From assembly GCA_964444685.1 (NCBI GenBank), contig CAYUIG010000032.1, positions 1 to 39,481 of the forward strand: 39,481 nucleotides of DNA, read 5' to 3'. The notes below the pieces were generated by a model that searched no databases, was not told the origin of the DNA, and was given only the letters and a program-made list of their open reading frames with translations. Positions 14,642 through 22,660 of this stretch are shown one piece after another. This DNA is from CAYUIG01 sp964444685. GTDB taxonomy: Bacteria > Gemmatimonadota > Gemmatimonadetes > Longimicrobiales > RSA9. Position 1 is the first letter of the stretch. The number at the start of each line of letters is the position of its first letter. A program made the translations under genes and the position numbers.

Positions 14642-16159
14642 CTATCCGATCGCGTATTTCCCTGTGACGTCCGACTCCGCCGGCCCCGCCAGCAGCCGGA
14701 ACTCATCCTGCCGCATCAGCGGATCGTCGCGCAGGTCGATATCGAGCCTGTAGCTGCGTTCGAGGCGTCGCAGAAAGTCGGGCTCTTCCTCGAGGATGTG
14801 GAGGGCCACCTGCGGGTGGACGCGGATGGTGATTTCCTTCTCCGACTTCTGCACGGCGGCGCGGCGGATGGCGCGTTCGATCCGGCGCACCACGGTATCC
14901 GGGCGGAACACGCGGCCGCTGCCGCCGCAGTGCGAGCACGGCTCCGTCAGCGAATGAAACAGTGACGGCCGCACGCGCTGGCGCGTCATCTCGATCAGGC
15001 CGAGCTCCGACACCTGGAACGCGCGTGTGCGGGCGCGGTCGCGGGCAAGGTGTGTACGCAGCTCGTGGAGCACCTTGTCCTGGTTCGAGCGCGACTCCAT
15101 GTCGATGAAGTCGCACACGATGATGCCGCCGACATCGCGCAGTCGCAGCTGACGCGCGACTTCTCGTGCGGCGTCGAGGTTGGTGCGCAGGATCGTCTTC
15201 TCGGGGTCGCGTCGGCCGGTGTAGCGGCCGGTGTTGACGTCGATCGAGACGAGCGCTTCCGTCGGCTCGATGATGATGTAGCCGCCGCTCGGCAGATCCA
15301 CGCGCCGCTGGAACGCCTCGCGAATCGCGTCCTCGATCCCGTACTTGTCGAAGAGCGGCACGGGATCCGTGTAGAGCTTGACGCGCTCGAGCAGATCCGG
15401 GTCGACGCCCTCGAGGTACTTCCGGACTTCGTTGTACAGCTCGCGGTTGTCGATGATCAGCGCGTCCACCTTCTCGGTGAACACGTCGCGGATGATGCCG
15501 CTCGTGAGCTTGGCCTCGCGGTGGATGAGCGCGGGCGGACGCGCGCCCTTCGCACGCTTCTGCACCTTCAACCACGTCTCGCGCAGCGTGTTGAACTCGC
15601 GCTCGAACACCTCGCGCGTCAGCTCCTCGCCAGCAGTCCGGATAATGACGCCGCCGGAATTGGACGGGATGACCTCGCGTGCGATCGCGCGCAGGCGCGT
15701 GCGCTCGTCGCGCTGCTCGATTTTCCGGCTCACCCCGATGTGATCGGAGTCCGGCATATAGACGAGGAAGCGGCCGGGCAGCGAAATGTGCGCCGTGACG
15801 CGCGACCCCTTCGTGCCGATCGGCTCCTTCGTCGCCTGCACGAGCAGGGTCTGGCCCTTCTTCACCAGGTCCTGTATCGGCGCCGCACGCCGCGCCCGCT
15901 CCGACTCGGACTCCTCCTCGTCCTCGTCCGAAGGGGCGACCACGTCGGACGCGTGCAGGAACGCGGCCTTCTCGAGGCCGATGTCGACGAATGCGGCCTG
16001 GATGCCGGGGAGGACGGCCTGGACCTCGCCGATGTAGATGTCGCCCACGATGCGTTCCGCTTCGGGGTTGTCGACCATCAGCTCGACGAGGACCTCGTCC
16101 TCGAGGATCGCGACGCGCGTTTCCTGCGGCGTCGCAGTGATCAGGATCTCTCGTTTCAT
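14642..16159 (-). CDS. rng: Ribonuclease G/E
   Basis: A 505-residue single-strand endoribonuclease of the RNase E/G family, acting in rRNA maturation and mRNA decay. An N-terminal S1-like region (about 36-125) contains an acidic insertion, DEDEEESESE (78-87). The catalytic DNase I-like part has Asp307 in SIDVNTGRYTG and Asp350 in GGIIVCDFIDM. The zinc-link motif is Cys408-x2-Cys411 (CSHCGGSGRV). There is no long C-terminal degradosome scaffold, so it is RNase G-like. The start is ATG 16159 (MKREILITAT), with GGAG 3 nt upstream. Its neighbour rplU-rpmA is separated by two unrelated genes, whereas rng, rplU and rpmA are adjacent in many bacteria. Confidence 0.96.
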   Translation of the reverse strand: MKREILITATPQETRVAILEDEVLVELMVDNPEAERIVGDIYIGEVQAVLPGIQAAFVDIGLEKAAFLHASDVVAPSDEDEEESESERARRAAPIQDLVKKGQTLLVQATKEPIGTKGSRVTAHISLPGRFLVYMPDSDHIGVSRKIEQRDERTRLRAIAREVIPSNSGGVIIRTAGEELTREVFEREFNTLRETWLKVQKRAKGARPPALIHREAKLTSGIIRDVFTEKVDALIIDNRELYNEVRKYLEGVDPDLLERVKLYTDPVPLFDKYGIEDAIREAFQRRVDLPSGGYIIIEPTEALVSIDVNTGRYTGRRDPEKTILRTNLDAAREVARQLRLRDVGGIIVCDFIDMESRSNQDKVLHELRTHLARDRARTRAFQVSELGLIEMTRQRVRPSLFHSLTEPCSHCGGSGRVFRPDTVVRRIERAIRRAAVQKSEKEITIRVHPQVALHILEEEPDFLRRLERSYRLDIDLRDDPLMRQDEFRLLAGPAESDVTGKYAIG

Positions 16160-16172
16160 GGACTCCGGCCGG

Positions 16173-17390
16173 TCATGTGATGCCGGCCTCACGGAACAGG
16201 TGGCGCGCGATCACCATGCGCTGCACTTCGCTCGTGCCCTCGCCGATCTCACCGATCTTGGCATCGCGCAGCATGCGTTCGACCGGATAGTCGGCCGAGT
16301 AGCCGTGCGCGCCGAGGACCTGGACCGCGCGCATCGTCGTGCGCATCGCGGTCTCACTCGCGAAGAGCTTGGCCATGGCGGCCTCGCGTGAAAATGGACG
16401 GCCCTGCTGCTTGAGCCAGGCCGCGTTGTAGACCAGCAGGCGCGACGCCTCGATCTCGGTCGCCATGTCGGAGAGCGTGAACTGCACGCCCTGCGCATCG
16501 CGCATCGGGGTGTCGTCCCTTTCGTTTCTGCCTGAGTACGCCAGCGCCTGGTCGAGCGCACCCTGCGCAAGGCCGAGCGACAGCGCACCGATGCCGATGC
16601 GGCCGGCATCCAGCGTCTTCATGAAGTTGATGAAGCCCTCGCCTTCCCCGCCGAGCCGGTTCTCCGCGGGGACGACCGCATCCTCCAGGATGAGCTCGCG
16701 CGTGTCGGACGCGCGCCAGCCCATCTTGTCCTCCTTCTTGCCGGCACGCACACCCGGCGTGAACGGCTCGAGCGACGTCGCATGGCCGACACCGACGCGC
16801 TCGGCAGCTTCGCGGTCGGTCGTCTGCTTCGTGACGATGAAGCTCGTGATGCCCTTCGGACCGCTCGCGCGGTCGGTCACGGCCGTCACCACGAAGACTT
16901 CGCCGACGCCGGCGTGCGTGATGAAGATCTTGCCGCCGGAGATGCGGTAGCCGCCGTTCTCGCGGACCGCGGTCGTACGCGTACCGGCGGAGTCGGAGCC
17001 GGCTCCGGGCTCGGTGAGCCCGAATCCGGCCAGCACGCTTCCCGATGCGAGCAGCGGCAGGTAGCGGCGCTTCTGCTCCTCCGTGCCGAAGTTCTGGATC
17101 GGGGAAGAGCCGAGGGTGCAGTGTGCGCTGATGGTGATCGCATGCGACGCGTCCACCCGCGCCAGCTCCTCGATCACCAGCATGTACGAGATGTAATCGC
17201 GTCCCATGCCGCCGTACTCCACGGGCACGTTGACGCCGAAGAGGCCCATGCGGGCCATCTTCGCGACGTTCTCCCAGGGGAAGCGGCTCTCCCGATCGTG
17301 CTCGCCCGCGACCGGCGCGATCTCGCGCTCGGCGAACTCCCGGACTTGCTCGCGCAGCTGCTCGTGCGACTCGTCGAAGTACGGACTCAT
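16173..17390 (-). CDS. Acyl-CoA dehydrogenase
   Basis: A 405-residue FAD-dependent acyl-CoA dehydrogenase that introduces the trans-2 double bond. Family signatures are GFGLTEPGAGSDSAGT and ISGGKIFITHAGVGEVFVV in the FAD-binding beta-domain, and the C-terminal AKIGEIGEGTSEVQRMVIARHLF, in which Glu384 is the likely catalytic base. Hydrophobic pocket residues do not tell chain length. It starts at ATG 17390 (GGGAG upstream) and ends 13 nt before rng on the same strand, so it probably shares a transcript with it. Functionally it could supply the enoyl-CoA for the plus-strand operon at 2702-8619, although it is not linked to it. Confidence 0.95.
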   Translation of the reverse strand: MSPYFDESHEQLREQVREFAEREIAPVAGEHDRESRFPWENVAKMARMGLFGVNVPVEYGGMGRDYISYMLVIEELARVDASHAITISAHCTLGSSPIQNFGTEEQKRRYLPLLASGSVLAGFGLTEPGAGSDSAGTRTTAVRENGGYRISGGKIFITHAGVGEVFVVTAVTDRASGPKGITSFIVTKQTTDREAAERVGVGHATSLEPFTPGVRAGKKEDKMGWRASDTRELILEDAVVPAENRLGGEGEGFINFMKTLDAGRIGIGALSLGLAQGALDQALAYSGRNERDDTPMRDAQGVQFTLSDMATEIEASRLLVYNAAWLKQQGRPFSREAAMAKLFASETAMRTTMRAVQVLGAHGYSADYPVERMLRDAKIGEIGEGTSEVQRMVIARHLFREAGIT

Positions 17391-17395
17391 GGCTC

Positions 17396-17428
17396 CCGGA
17401 CTGCATGTTCCTGCCTCAAACAGTCCGG
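17396..17428. promoter_or_regulatory. Inverted repeat between recQ and the acyl-CoA dehydrogenase
   Basis: CCGGACTG (17396-17403) and CAGTCCGG (17421-17428) form a perfect 8-bp inverted repeat with a 17-nt centre, immediately before the dehydrogenase start and after the recQ stop. It may be a weak terminator for recQ or an operator for the dehydrogenase. No T tract follows on the recQ side. Confidence 0.4.
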
Positions 17429-17432
17429 AAAC

Positions 17433-19187
17433 CTAAGCCCGGTGCGGGTTTCCTCGAAAGGGGAGCGCGGACCGGCGGCCTCGCTGGGATGCGAACGGCA
17501 CCGGTACCCCTGCGCTGAGCAGGCAATTGTCACAGGTGCCGCAACGTTCGGGGGCGACGTCGCCGAAGTAGTGGAGCAGGAAGGCGCGCCGGCAGCCGCG
17601 GTGCCGGGCGTACGCCTCCATCGAGCGCAACCGCCCCGCCTCCGACGTCCGTCTCGCTGAGAGAGCCGCCCAGTCCACCGCAGGTAGCGCCCCGGGCTTC
17701 GCGAGGGTAATCCGCAGCACGGCCGTCGCGGGCGTCCAGTCGATGAGCCCGCGCTCGCGCAGACCATCCAGAATCGAGGCGACGTCTCCGTTCACCCGGG
17801 CCGCGCGCGTCAGCCACCGGAGTTCGAAGGTTCCATCGCTGCGCTCCAGCGCCTCGATGATGCGCGACTCGACCGGTGCATCCGCGAGCTCGCGGCGGAG
17901 ACGTGCGCGGGTCGCGAGCACGCGAACGCTCGCAGCGCCGTCGCCGGGGTCGACGCGGAGCGTGTCGAAGCGGCCGAGCAAACGGAGCGCGGCTTCCGCC
18001 TGCTTCTCCCCGCGGCAATCCGGCCCCGCCGCACGTGCAACGTCACGCAGCGTGGCACGTGCGACGCCCTCCTTATCGACCATCCGTGCAAGCGCATTGT
18101 AGACAGCGGTGAGCACGGCGCGATCTGGGATGGCCTGCTCCAGCAGGAACTCGCGCGTGGTCAGGTCGCCGGGGGCGTGGAGGAGGAGACAGTCGGAGTG
18201 GTTGCCGTCGCGACCGGCGCGGCCGGCTTCCTGATAGTAATCCTCGAGCGAGGACGAGATCGCGTAGTGCGTGACGAGCCGCACGTCGGGCTTGTCGATG
18301 CCCATGCCGAACGCGTTCGTCGCTACGACGACGCGTGCGCGCGCCTCCATGAACAGGTCCTGGATGCGGCGGCGCTCGTCGCCGCGCACGCCGGCGTGAT
18401 AGGCGACCGCGGCGAGGCCGCGGCGACGAAGAAGGTCGGTGACGGCATCCACGACGCGGCGCGTCGGCGCATATACGATAGCGACGCCATCTTCGACCCT
18501 GCGCAGCAGCGACGGCAGCACGCGGTCTTTCGCGGCGGCATCGGGCACGTGCGCAACGTGCCACGACAGGTTGGGGCGGTCGAAGCCGCGCACGAGAACG
18601 AGTGGGTCGCGCAGCTTCAGCTTGCGCGCGACGTCGCGGCGCACGTCGGGCGTGGCGGTCGCCGTGAGCGCGATCATCGCGCACCCGACCTCGCCGCGCA
18701 GGTCGGCGATGCGCAGGTAGCTGGGGCGGAACTCGTCGCCCCACTGGGAGACGCAGTGCGCTTCGTCGACGGCGAGGATGCCGATGTTCAGGTCGGGCAG
18801 CCGTTCGCGGAAGCCGCGGCTCTCGAGGCGTTCGGGTGCGACGTACAGGAGCTTGAGCTCGCCGCGCGCGGCCTGATCGAGGCGTGCATCGATGTCCGCG
18901 CGCGAGAGGCTGGAGTTGATGAACGCGGCGGGAACGCCGCGGCGGACGAGGCCATCGACCTGGTCCTTCATCAGGGAGATCAGCGGGCTGATCACGAGCG
19001 TGAGGCCGCGGACGAGAAGCGCGGGGACCTGGAAGCAGAGCGACTTCCCTCCCCCGGTCGGCAGGATGACGAGCACGTCGCGGCCGGAGACGATCGCGCG
19101 GACGGCGTCCTCCTGGCCGCCGCGGAACTCGTCGTAGCCCCAGTGTCGCTTCAGTGCGGCGCGGGCCGCCTCCGGATCGTAGCGCAT
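17433..19187 (-). CDS. recQ: ATP-dependent DNA helicase RecQ
   Basis: A 584-residue 3'-5' helicase acting in recombination and fork repair. Motif I is PTGGGKS (43-49) and motif II is DEAH (141-144) in AVDEAHCVSQWGDEFRPSYLRI, next to the aromatic-rich loop. Motif VI is in EDYYQEAGRAGRDG. The zinc-binding Cys cluster is C-x16-C-x2-C-x2-C (CRRAFLL through CGTCDNCL). The C-terminal HRDC domain is absent, making this a short RecQ. The start MRYDPEAARAALKRHWGYDEFR is typical. A decayed partial copy lies at 22161-22608, and homology extends about 60 nt upstream of the start codon. Confidence 0.97.
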   Translation of the reverse strand: MRYDPEAARAALKRHWGYDEFRGGQEDAVRAIVSGRDVLVILPTGGGKSLCFQVPALLVRGLTLVISPLISLMKDQVDGLVRRGVPAAFINSSLSRADIDARLDQAARGELKLLYVAPERLESRGFRERLPDLNIGILAVDEAHCVSQWGDEFRPSYLRIADLRGEVGCAMIALTATATPDVRRDVARKLKLRDPLVLVRGFDRPNLSWHVAHVPDAAAKDRVLPSLLRRVEDGVAIVYAPTRRVVDAVTDLLRRRGLAAVAYHAGVRGDERRRIQDLFMEARARVVVATNAFGMGIDKPDVRLVTHYAISSSLEDYYQEAGRAGRDGNHSDCLLLHAPGDLTTREFLLEQAIPDRAVLTAVYNALARMVDKEGVARATLRDVARAAGPDCRGEKQAEAALRLLGRFDTLRVDPGDGAASVRVLATRARLRRELADAPVESRIIEALERSDGTFELRWLTRAARVNGDVASILDGLRERGLIDWTPATAVLRITLAKPGALPAVDWAALSARRTSEAGRLRSMEAYARHRGCRRAFLLHYFGDVAPERCGTCDNCLLSAGVPVPFASQRGRRSALPFRGNPHRA

Positions 19188-19239
19188 GGCGCACGATCAT
19201 GCGGCCAGCGGGGCATTGGAATGGCGCGATGCGCCGACA

Positions 19240-20177
19240 TCACTCGCGGCTGATGGCCTCCAGCGGCCCCGTGCGCATCGCCAGCAGTGCGGGCACAGCC
19301 GCGGCGAGCACGGCCACGACGCCGAGAACCACGGCGGACGCTGCGAAGGTGACGGGATCGAGCGGTGCCACTTCGTGGAGCCGTGTGCGCAGGAGCTGCG
19401 CGGCCGCAGCCGCGCCGAGGATCCCGAGCGTTCCGCCCCACGCGGTGATGCGGAGTGCATCGCCGAGAACGAGCCGGCCGAGGTCGGCGCGCGTGGCGCC
19501 GACCGCCATGCGCACGCCGAGTTCTCTTGTGCGGAGGCCTACGACATACGCCATCACACCGTAGATACCGACAGCTCCGAGGATGAGTGCGAGCGCACCG
19601 AAGCCGGCGAGCAGCCACGCAACGAACCTCGGCTGCGAGACGGAATCCGAGATCACGTCGGCGAAGCTGCGGATCGAGTGGATCGGCACCTGTGGGTCCA
19701 CGCTCCACACCGCACGCCGGAGATCGGCCTGGATGCCGGCGGGTGGTGCACCGGCGGTGCGGACCACGAGGACGCCGCCGTTCATGGTGTGTTGCGAGAA
19801 CGGCCTGTACATCTGGGGCCGAGGACGTCGAACAGGTCGGCCGTCGCACGCGCTCCCATGAGCAGCGCAGGCTCGTCCCGCCCCGTGAGCGTGAAGCCCC
19901 ACCAGCTCCAGCCGGCCAGTCCATCGAACGCGCGCGTGCGCTCACGCAACGCCAGCAGTGTACGCTTCGATGTCGAACCGTCAGGAATCGGCTGCACCGC
20001 AACCAGCCGTGCCGGCTCGGCGAACGGCAGCGGCCGGAGCAGAACTGCGTCGAGCACGCCGAACACCGCGGCGTTCACGCCGATGCCGAGGCCGAGCGTC
20101 ACGATGGCGACAATCGCGAATGCCGGACTCGCGCGCAGGTTGCGCGCGGCGAAACGCAGGTCCGTGGCGAAGCCCAT
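19240..20177 (-). pseudogene. ADOP/FtsX-type ABC permease remnant with its middle deleted
   Basis: Two out-of-frame pieces of one MacB/FtsX-like permease of the ADOP type (intact members about 800 residues). The N-terminal piece (start 20177, MGFATDLRFAARNLRASPAFA) has the first transmembrane helix and the beginning of the periplasmic domain as far as ATADLFDVLG. It then jumps in another frame to PQMYRPFSQHTMNGGVLVVRTAG, followed by the C-terminal three-helix FtsX domain (FVAWLLAGFGALALILGAVGIYGVMAYVV) and the ending AMRTGPLEAISRE. The join is near 19817. Roughly 450-500 residues are missing compared with the family. A sequencing or assembly gap is a less likely explanation. Confidence 0.88.
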
Positions 20178-20450
20178 GAAGGCGTCCTGTTGAAGTTGCG
20201 GTTTGCGACCGGCAATGGAAACCTCATGCCTGAACCCGACGATCGCTGCAACTGACTGCTCACGATCGGCTTAGCGCGCCCTGGCGGTCTGGACCGCACA
20301 GCACACGAGCGCCCGTTTCCGCACAGCAGTGGTCGTCTACGGGACTCGTACTGGACGCCGCCATTCCTGATTCTTCTGGACCATGATGAGCCCTGAAGGC
20401 GGATTCCTGCGCTTTTGCACCACAGGCTATCCATCGATCCGGAGGAGTTC

Positions 20451-21905
20451 ATGCATCGTTTCGTCGGTCCTGCTGCATTCCTCATCGTGCTGACTGCCTG
20501 CGGCGGCGGCGACTCTACCGGCCCCGAGAAGGAAGAGGAGGGTGATCCCGATCCACCGGTGGCGACGACTGTCGACATCTCGATCGACAGCGCATTCATC
20601 GCGACCGGCGATACCATTGCCGTAACGGCCATTGTGCGCGATCAGTACGGCCAGACGATGAGCGGCCAGCAGATCACATGGTCGACCGCTGCATCCGCTA
20701 CGGCCGATGTACTCGCCAACGGCAGAGTGGTCGGCAAGGCCGCGGGCCGGACGACAGTCCGCGCGGCCGCGGGTAGCGTCAACGCGTCAGTGCCGCTCGA
20801 AGTATTCCTCGGCAGCGGCAGGGGTGCGCCCGAACTCGAACGTGTCGATCGGGCACTCGTCGCATTCATGAAGCAGTACCAGATCCCTGGCGCGTCACTG
20901 GCGGTCGTGCGCGATGGGCGGCTGGTGCTCACGCGCGGCTACGGCTATGCGGACCCGACGTCGCAGACACCTGCGCTGCCCACGACGGTCTTCCGCTATG
21001 GCAGCGTATCGAAGCCGATCACGGCGATCGCGGCGCTCGAACTGGTCGAGCAGGGCGTGCTGAACCTGGACGACAAGCCGTTCGAGATCCTCGCACATCT
21101 CCCGACGATCCAGGGCGCAGCCGAGGACCCGCGTCTGAAAACCATCACACTACGTCAGCTCCTGAATCACTCGGGCGGCTGGAACGCGAACCGCGATGTG
21201 GACGACCGTGTATGGCGCGCGGTCTGGGAATCCGGTGTGCGACAGGCTGATCAGCTCTTCAGGTACGGGCGCGAGATTCCGCTCGCGACGGATCCCGGGA
21301 CGACGTACGCTTACTCGAACTATGCGACGCAGGCCGTCGGCCAGCTGATTGAGCACAGAACCGGTTTGTCATACGAGCAGTGGGTCCGGGACAACATCCT
21401 CGATCCGATCGGCATCACCGACATGCAATTCGGAAAGACCGCACTCGGCGCTCGCGAACCGAACGAGGCCCGATATCATCGCTCGGACGGCACGCGTCCC
21501 GACATCGACGACGGCGCAATGGACTACTACGGCGCAGCCGGTAGCTGGATCGGCCGCGCGGTGGACCTGGTCCGGCTGGTGAACGCCGTCGAAGGCAAGG
21601 GCGGCCTCGCCAGGATCCTCCAGCCGCAGACCATCACGACAATGACCGCCCGGCCCGCGTTCTATCCGGCCGCCGGCAACTACTATGGCATGTTCTGGGA
21701 CATCGTACCCGAGGGTGGCGGGTTGAGCTGGAACCACGCCGGCCTCGCTGACGGCGCGTTCGCGGATCTGCACCGGCTCGCCGAAGGCACCACGTACGCG
21801 CTGGTGCTCAACATGACACCGCCTGGCCCGCGGCCGGATCTGCGCCCGGCCCTGCGTGCGGTCACGAGCTGGCCCGTCCACGATCTGTTCGCGCTGTACT
21901 ACTGA
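20451..21905 (+). CDS. Lipoprotein serine hydrolase (class C beta-lactamase fold) with Ig-like domain
   Basis: A 484-residue exported lipoprotein with lipobox LTAC (Cys17). Next comes an acidic linker, then a BIG2-like bacterial Ig domain (about 40-120, VDISIDSAFIATGDTIAVTA to GRTTVRAAAGSVNASVPLEV). The last part is a beta-lactamase/D-aminopeptidase-type domain with nucleophile Ser185 and Lys188 in GSVSK, the second motif Tyr-Ser-Asn in YAYSNYATQ (about 287) and His-Ala-Gly in SWNHAGLADG in place of KTG. Likely an esterase or peptidase on the cell surface; antibiotic hydrolysis is not indicated. ATG 20451 is set by GGAGG at 20441-20445 (5-nt spacing). The 273-nt gap upstream holds nothing I can identify. 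Confidence 0.9.
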   Translation: MHRFVGPAAFLIVLTACGGGDSTGPEKEEEGDPDPPVATTVDISIDSAFIATGDTIAVTAIVRDQYGQTMSGQQITWSTAASATADVLANGRVVGKAAGRTTVRAAAGSVNASVPLEVFLGSGRGAPELERVDRALVAFMKQYQIPGASLAVVRDGRLVLTRGYGYADPTSQTPALPTTVFRYGSVSKPITAIAALELVEQGVLNLDDKPFEILAHLPTIQGAAEDPRLKTITLRQLLNHSGGWNANRDVDDRVWRAVWESGVRQADQLFRYGREIPLATDPGTTYAYSNYATQAVGQLIEHRTGLSYEQWVRDNILDPIGITDMQFGKTALGAREPNEARYHRSDGTRPDIDDGAMDYYGAAGSWIGRAVDLVRLVNAVEGKGGLARILQPQTITTMTARPAFYPAAGNYYGMFWDIVPEGGGLSWNHAGLADGAFADLHRLAEGTTYALVLNMTPPGPRPDLRPALRAVTSWPVHDLFALYY

Positions 21906-21914
21906 GTCCCGGTA

Positions 21915-21952
21915 GCGGCCGGCCTCCGTCATTGCAAGGCGGGGCCGGCCGC
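21915..21952 (+). terminator. Hairpin after the serine hydrolase gene
   Basis: GCGGCCGGCC (21915-21924) pairs perfectly with GGCCGGCCGC (21943-21952) around an 18-nt centre, starting 10 nt after the stop codon at 21905. No T tract follows, as is common in GC-rich genomes. Confidence 0.6.
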
Positions 21953-22021
21953 ATCGCGTTGCGCCCGCTGAGCCCCCGGCCGCATCATCCACTTCGCACT
22001 CCGACTCCGGGGGACCCCCTC

Positions 22022-22160
22022 ATGATCCGCACGTATCCGTTCGTTTCGGTGCTGGCCGCACTCCTGGCGACTTCGCCTCTGAACGCGCAGGATGCACCGA
22101 CCATCATACGCGCCGCGCGCATGCTCGACGTCGAGAGCGGTCGCATGATCCAGGACGCGC
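22022..22160 (+). pseudogene. Truncated 5' end of a duplicated secreted amidohydrolase
   Basis: The first 46 codons encode a signal peptide (MIRTYPFVSVLAALLATSPL, then NAQ) and TIIRAARMLDVESGRMIQDAR, the first strand of an imidazolonepropionase-like amidohydrolase. From TI to DAR it is almost identical to the N-terminus of the intact gene at 23895. At about 22160 the homology stops and the sequence becomes a recQ remnant in antisense, so the frame continues only as a nonsense tail to 22297. The signal peptide itself differs from that of the intact copy, which argues for an old paralogue that was cut, not a recent copy. Confidence 0.85.
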
Positions 22161-22608
22161 GAGCGGGTCGCGCAGCTTCAGTTTGCGTGCGACGTCGCGC
22201 CGTACGTCGGGCGTTGCCGCGCGATCATCGCGCACCCGACCTCGCCGCGCACGTCGGCGATGCGCAGGTAGCCTTCAGCTCACCGCGTGCGGCCTGATCG
22301 AGACGTTCCTTGATGTCTGCGCGTGAGAGGCTGGAGTTGATGAACGCGGCGGGAACGCCGCGGCGGATGAGCCCGTCGACCTGGTCCTTCATGAGCGAGA
22401 TCAGCGGGCTGATCACGAGCGTGAGGCCGACGACCTGGAGTGCGGGGACCTGGAAGCAGAGCGACTTCCCTCCCCCGGTCGGCAGGATGACGAGCACGTC
22501 GCGGCCGGAGACGATCGCGCGGACGGCGTCCTCCTGGCCGCCGCGGAACGCGTCGTAGCCCCAGTGTCGCTTCAGTGCGGCGCGGGCCGCGTCCGGATCG
22601 TAGCGCAT
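22161..22608 (-). pseudogene. recQ: Partial, decayed copy of recQ
   Basis: The first 112 codons (from ATG 22608) match the intact recQ at 17433-19187 with seven differences by my reading, including a complete PTGGGKS. A deletion of about 131 nt then removes the stretch that encodes LLYVAPERLES through to FRPS, including the DEAH box, and shifts frame; YLRIADVRGEVGCAMIA is still readable in the next frame. A second deletion of about 10 nt follows, and the copy ends in the region for KLKLRDPL, at about residue 200. It cannot make a helicase. Homology also continues upstream of the start to about 22669. Confidence 0.92.
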
Positions 22609-22660
22609 CGCGCACGATCGTGCGTGCGCCGGGGCATTGGAATGGCGGGATGAGCCGAAA

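Noticed and set aside
15050..16180. Long open frame antisense to rng
   Set aside because: It mirrors rng codon by codon and has the biased Arg/Asp/His/Val composition typical of antisense frames in GC-rich genes, with no ribosome site or family match.
19186..20193. Plus-strand open frame across the ADOP remnant
   Set aside because: Both halves of the remnant on the minus strand match the ADOP family in order. The plus frame is low-complexity and unrelated to anything I recognise.
20178..20450. Small gene or promoter in the gap before the serine hydrolase
   Set aside because: No frame with a ribosome site and no convincing -35/-10 pair was found. Only a short CCGCACAGCA repeat is present twice, which is too little to call.
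20451..21905. Beta-lactamase resistance gene
   Set aside because: The SxxK and YxN motifs define the fold, but the third motif is HAG and the protein carries an Ig-like domain and lipid anchor. Esterase or peptidase roles are more likely than antibiotic hydrolysis.
22225..22608. Functional short RecQ-like protein of 127 residues
   Set aside because: It keeps Walker A but lacks the DEAH box and all later motifs, ends in a frameshifted tail, and residual recQ sequence continues out of frame behind it.
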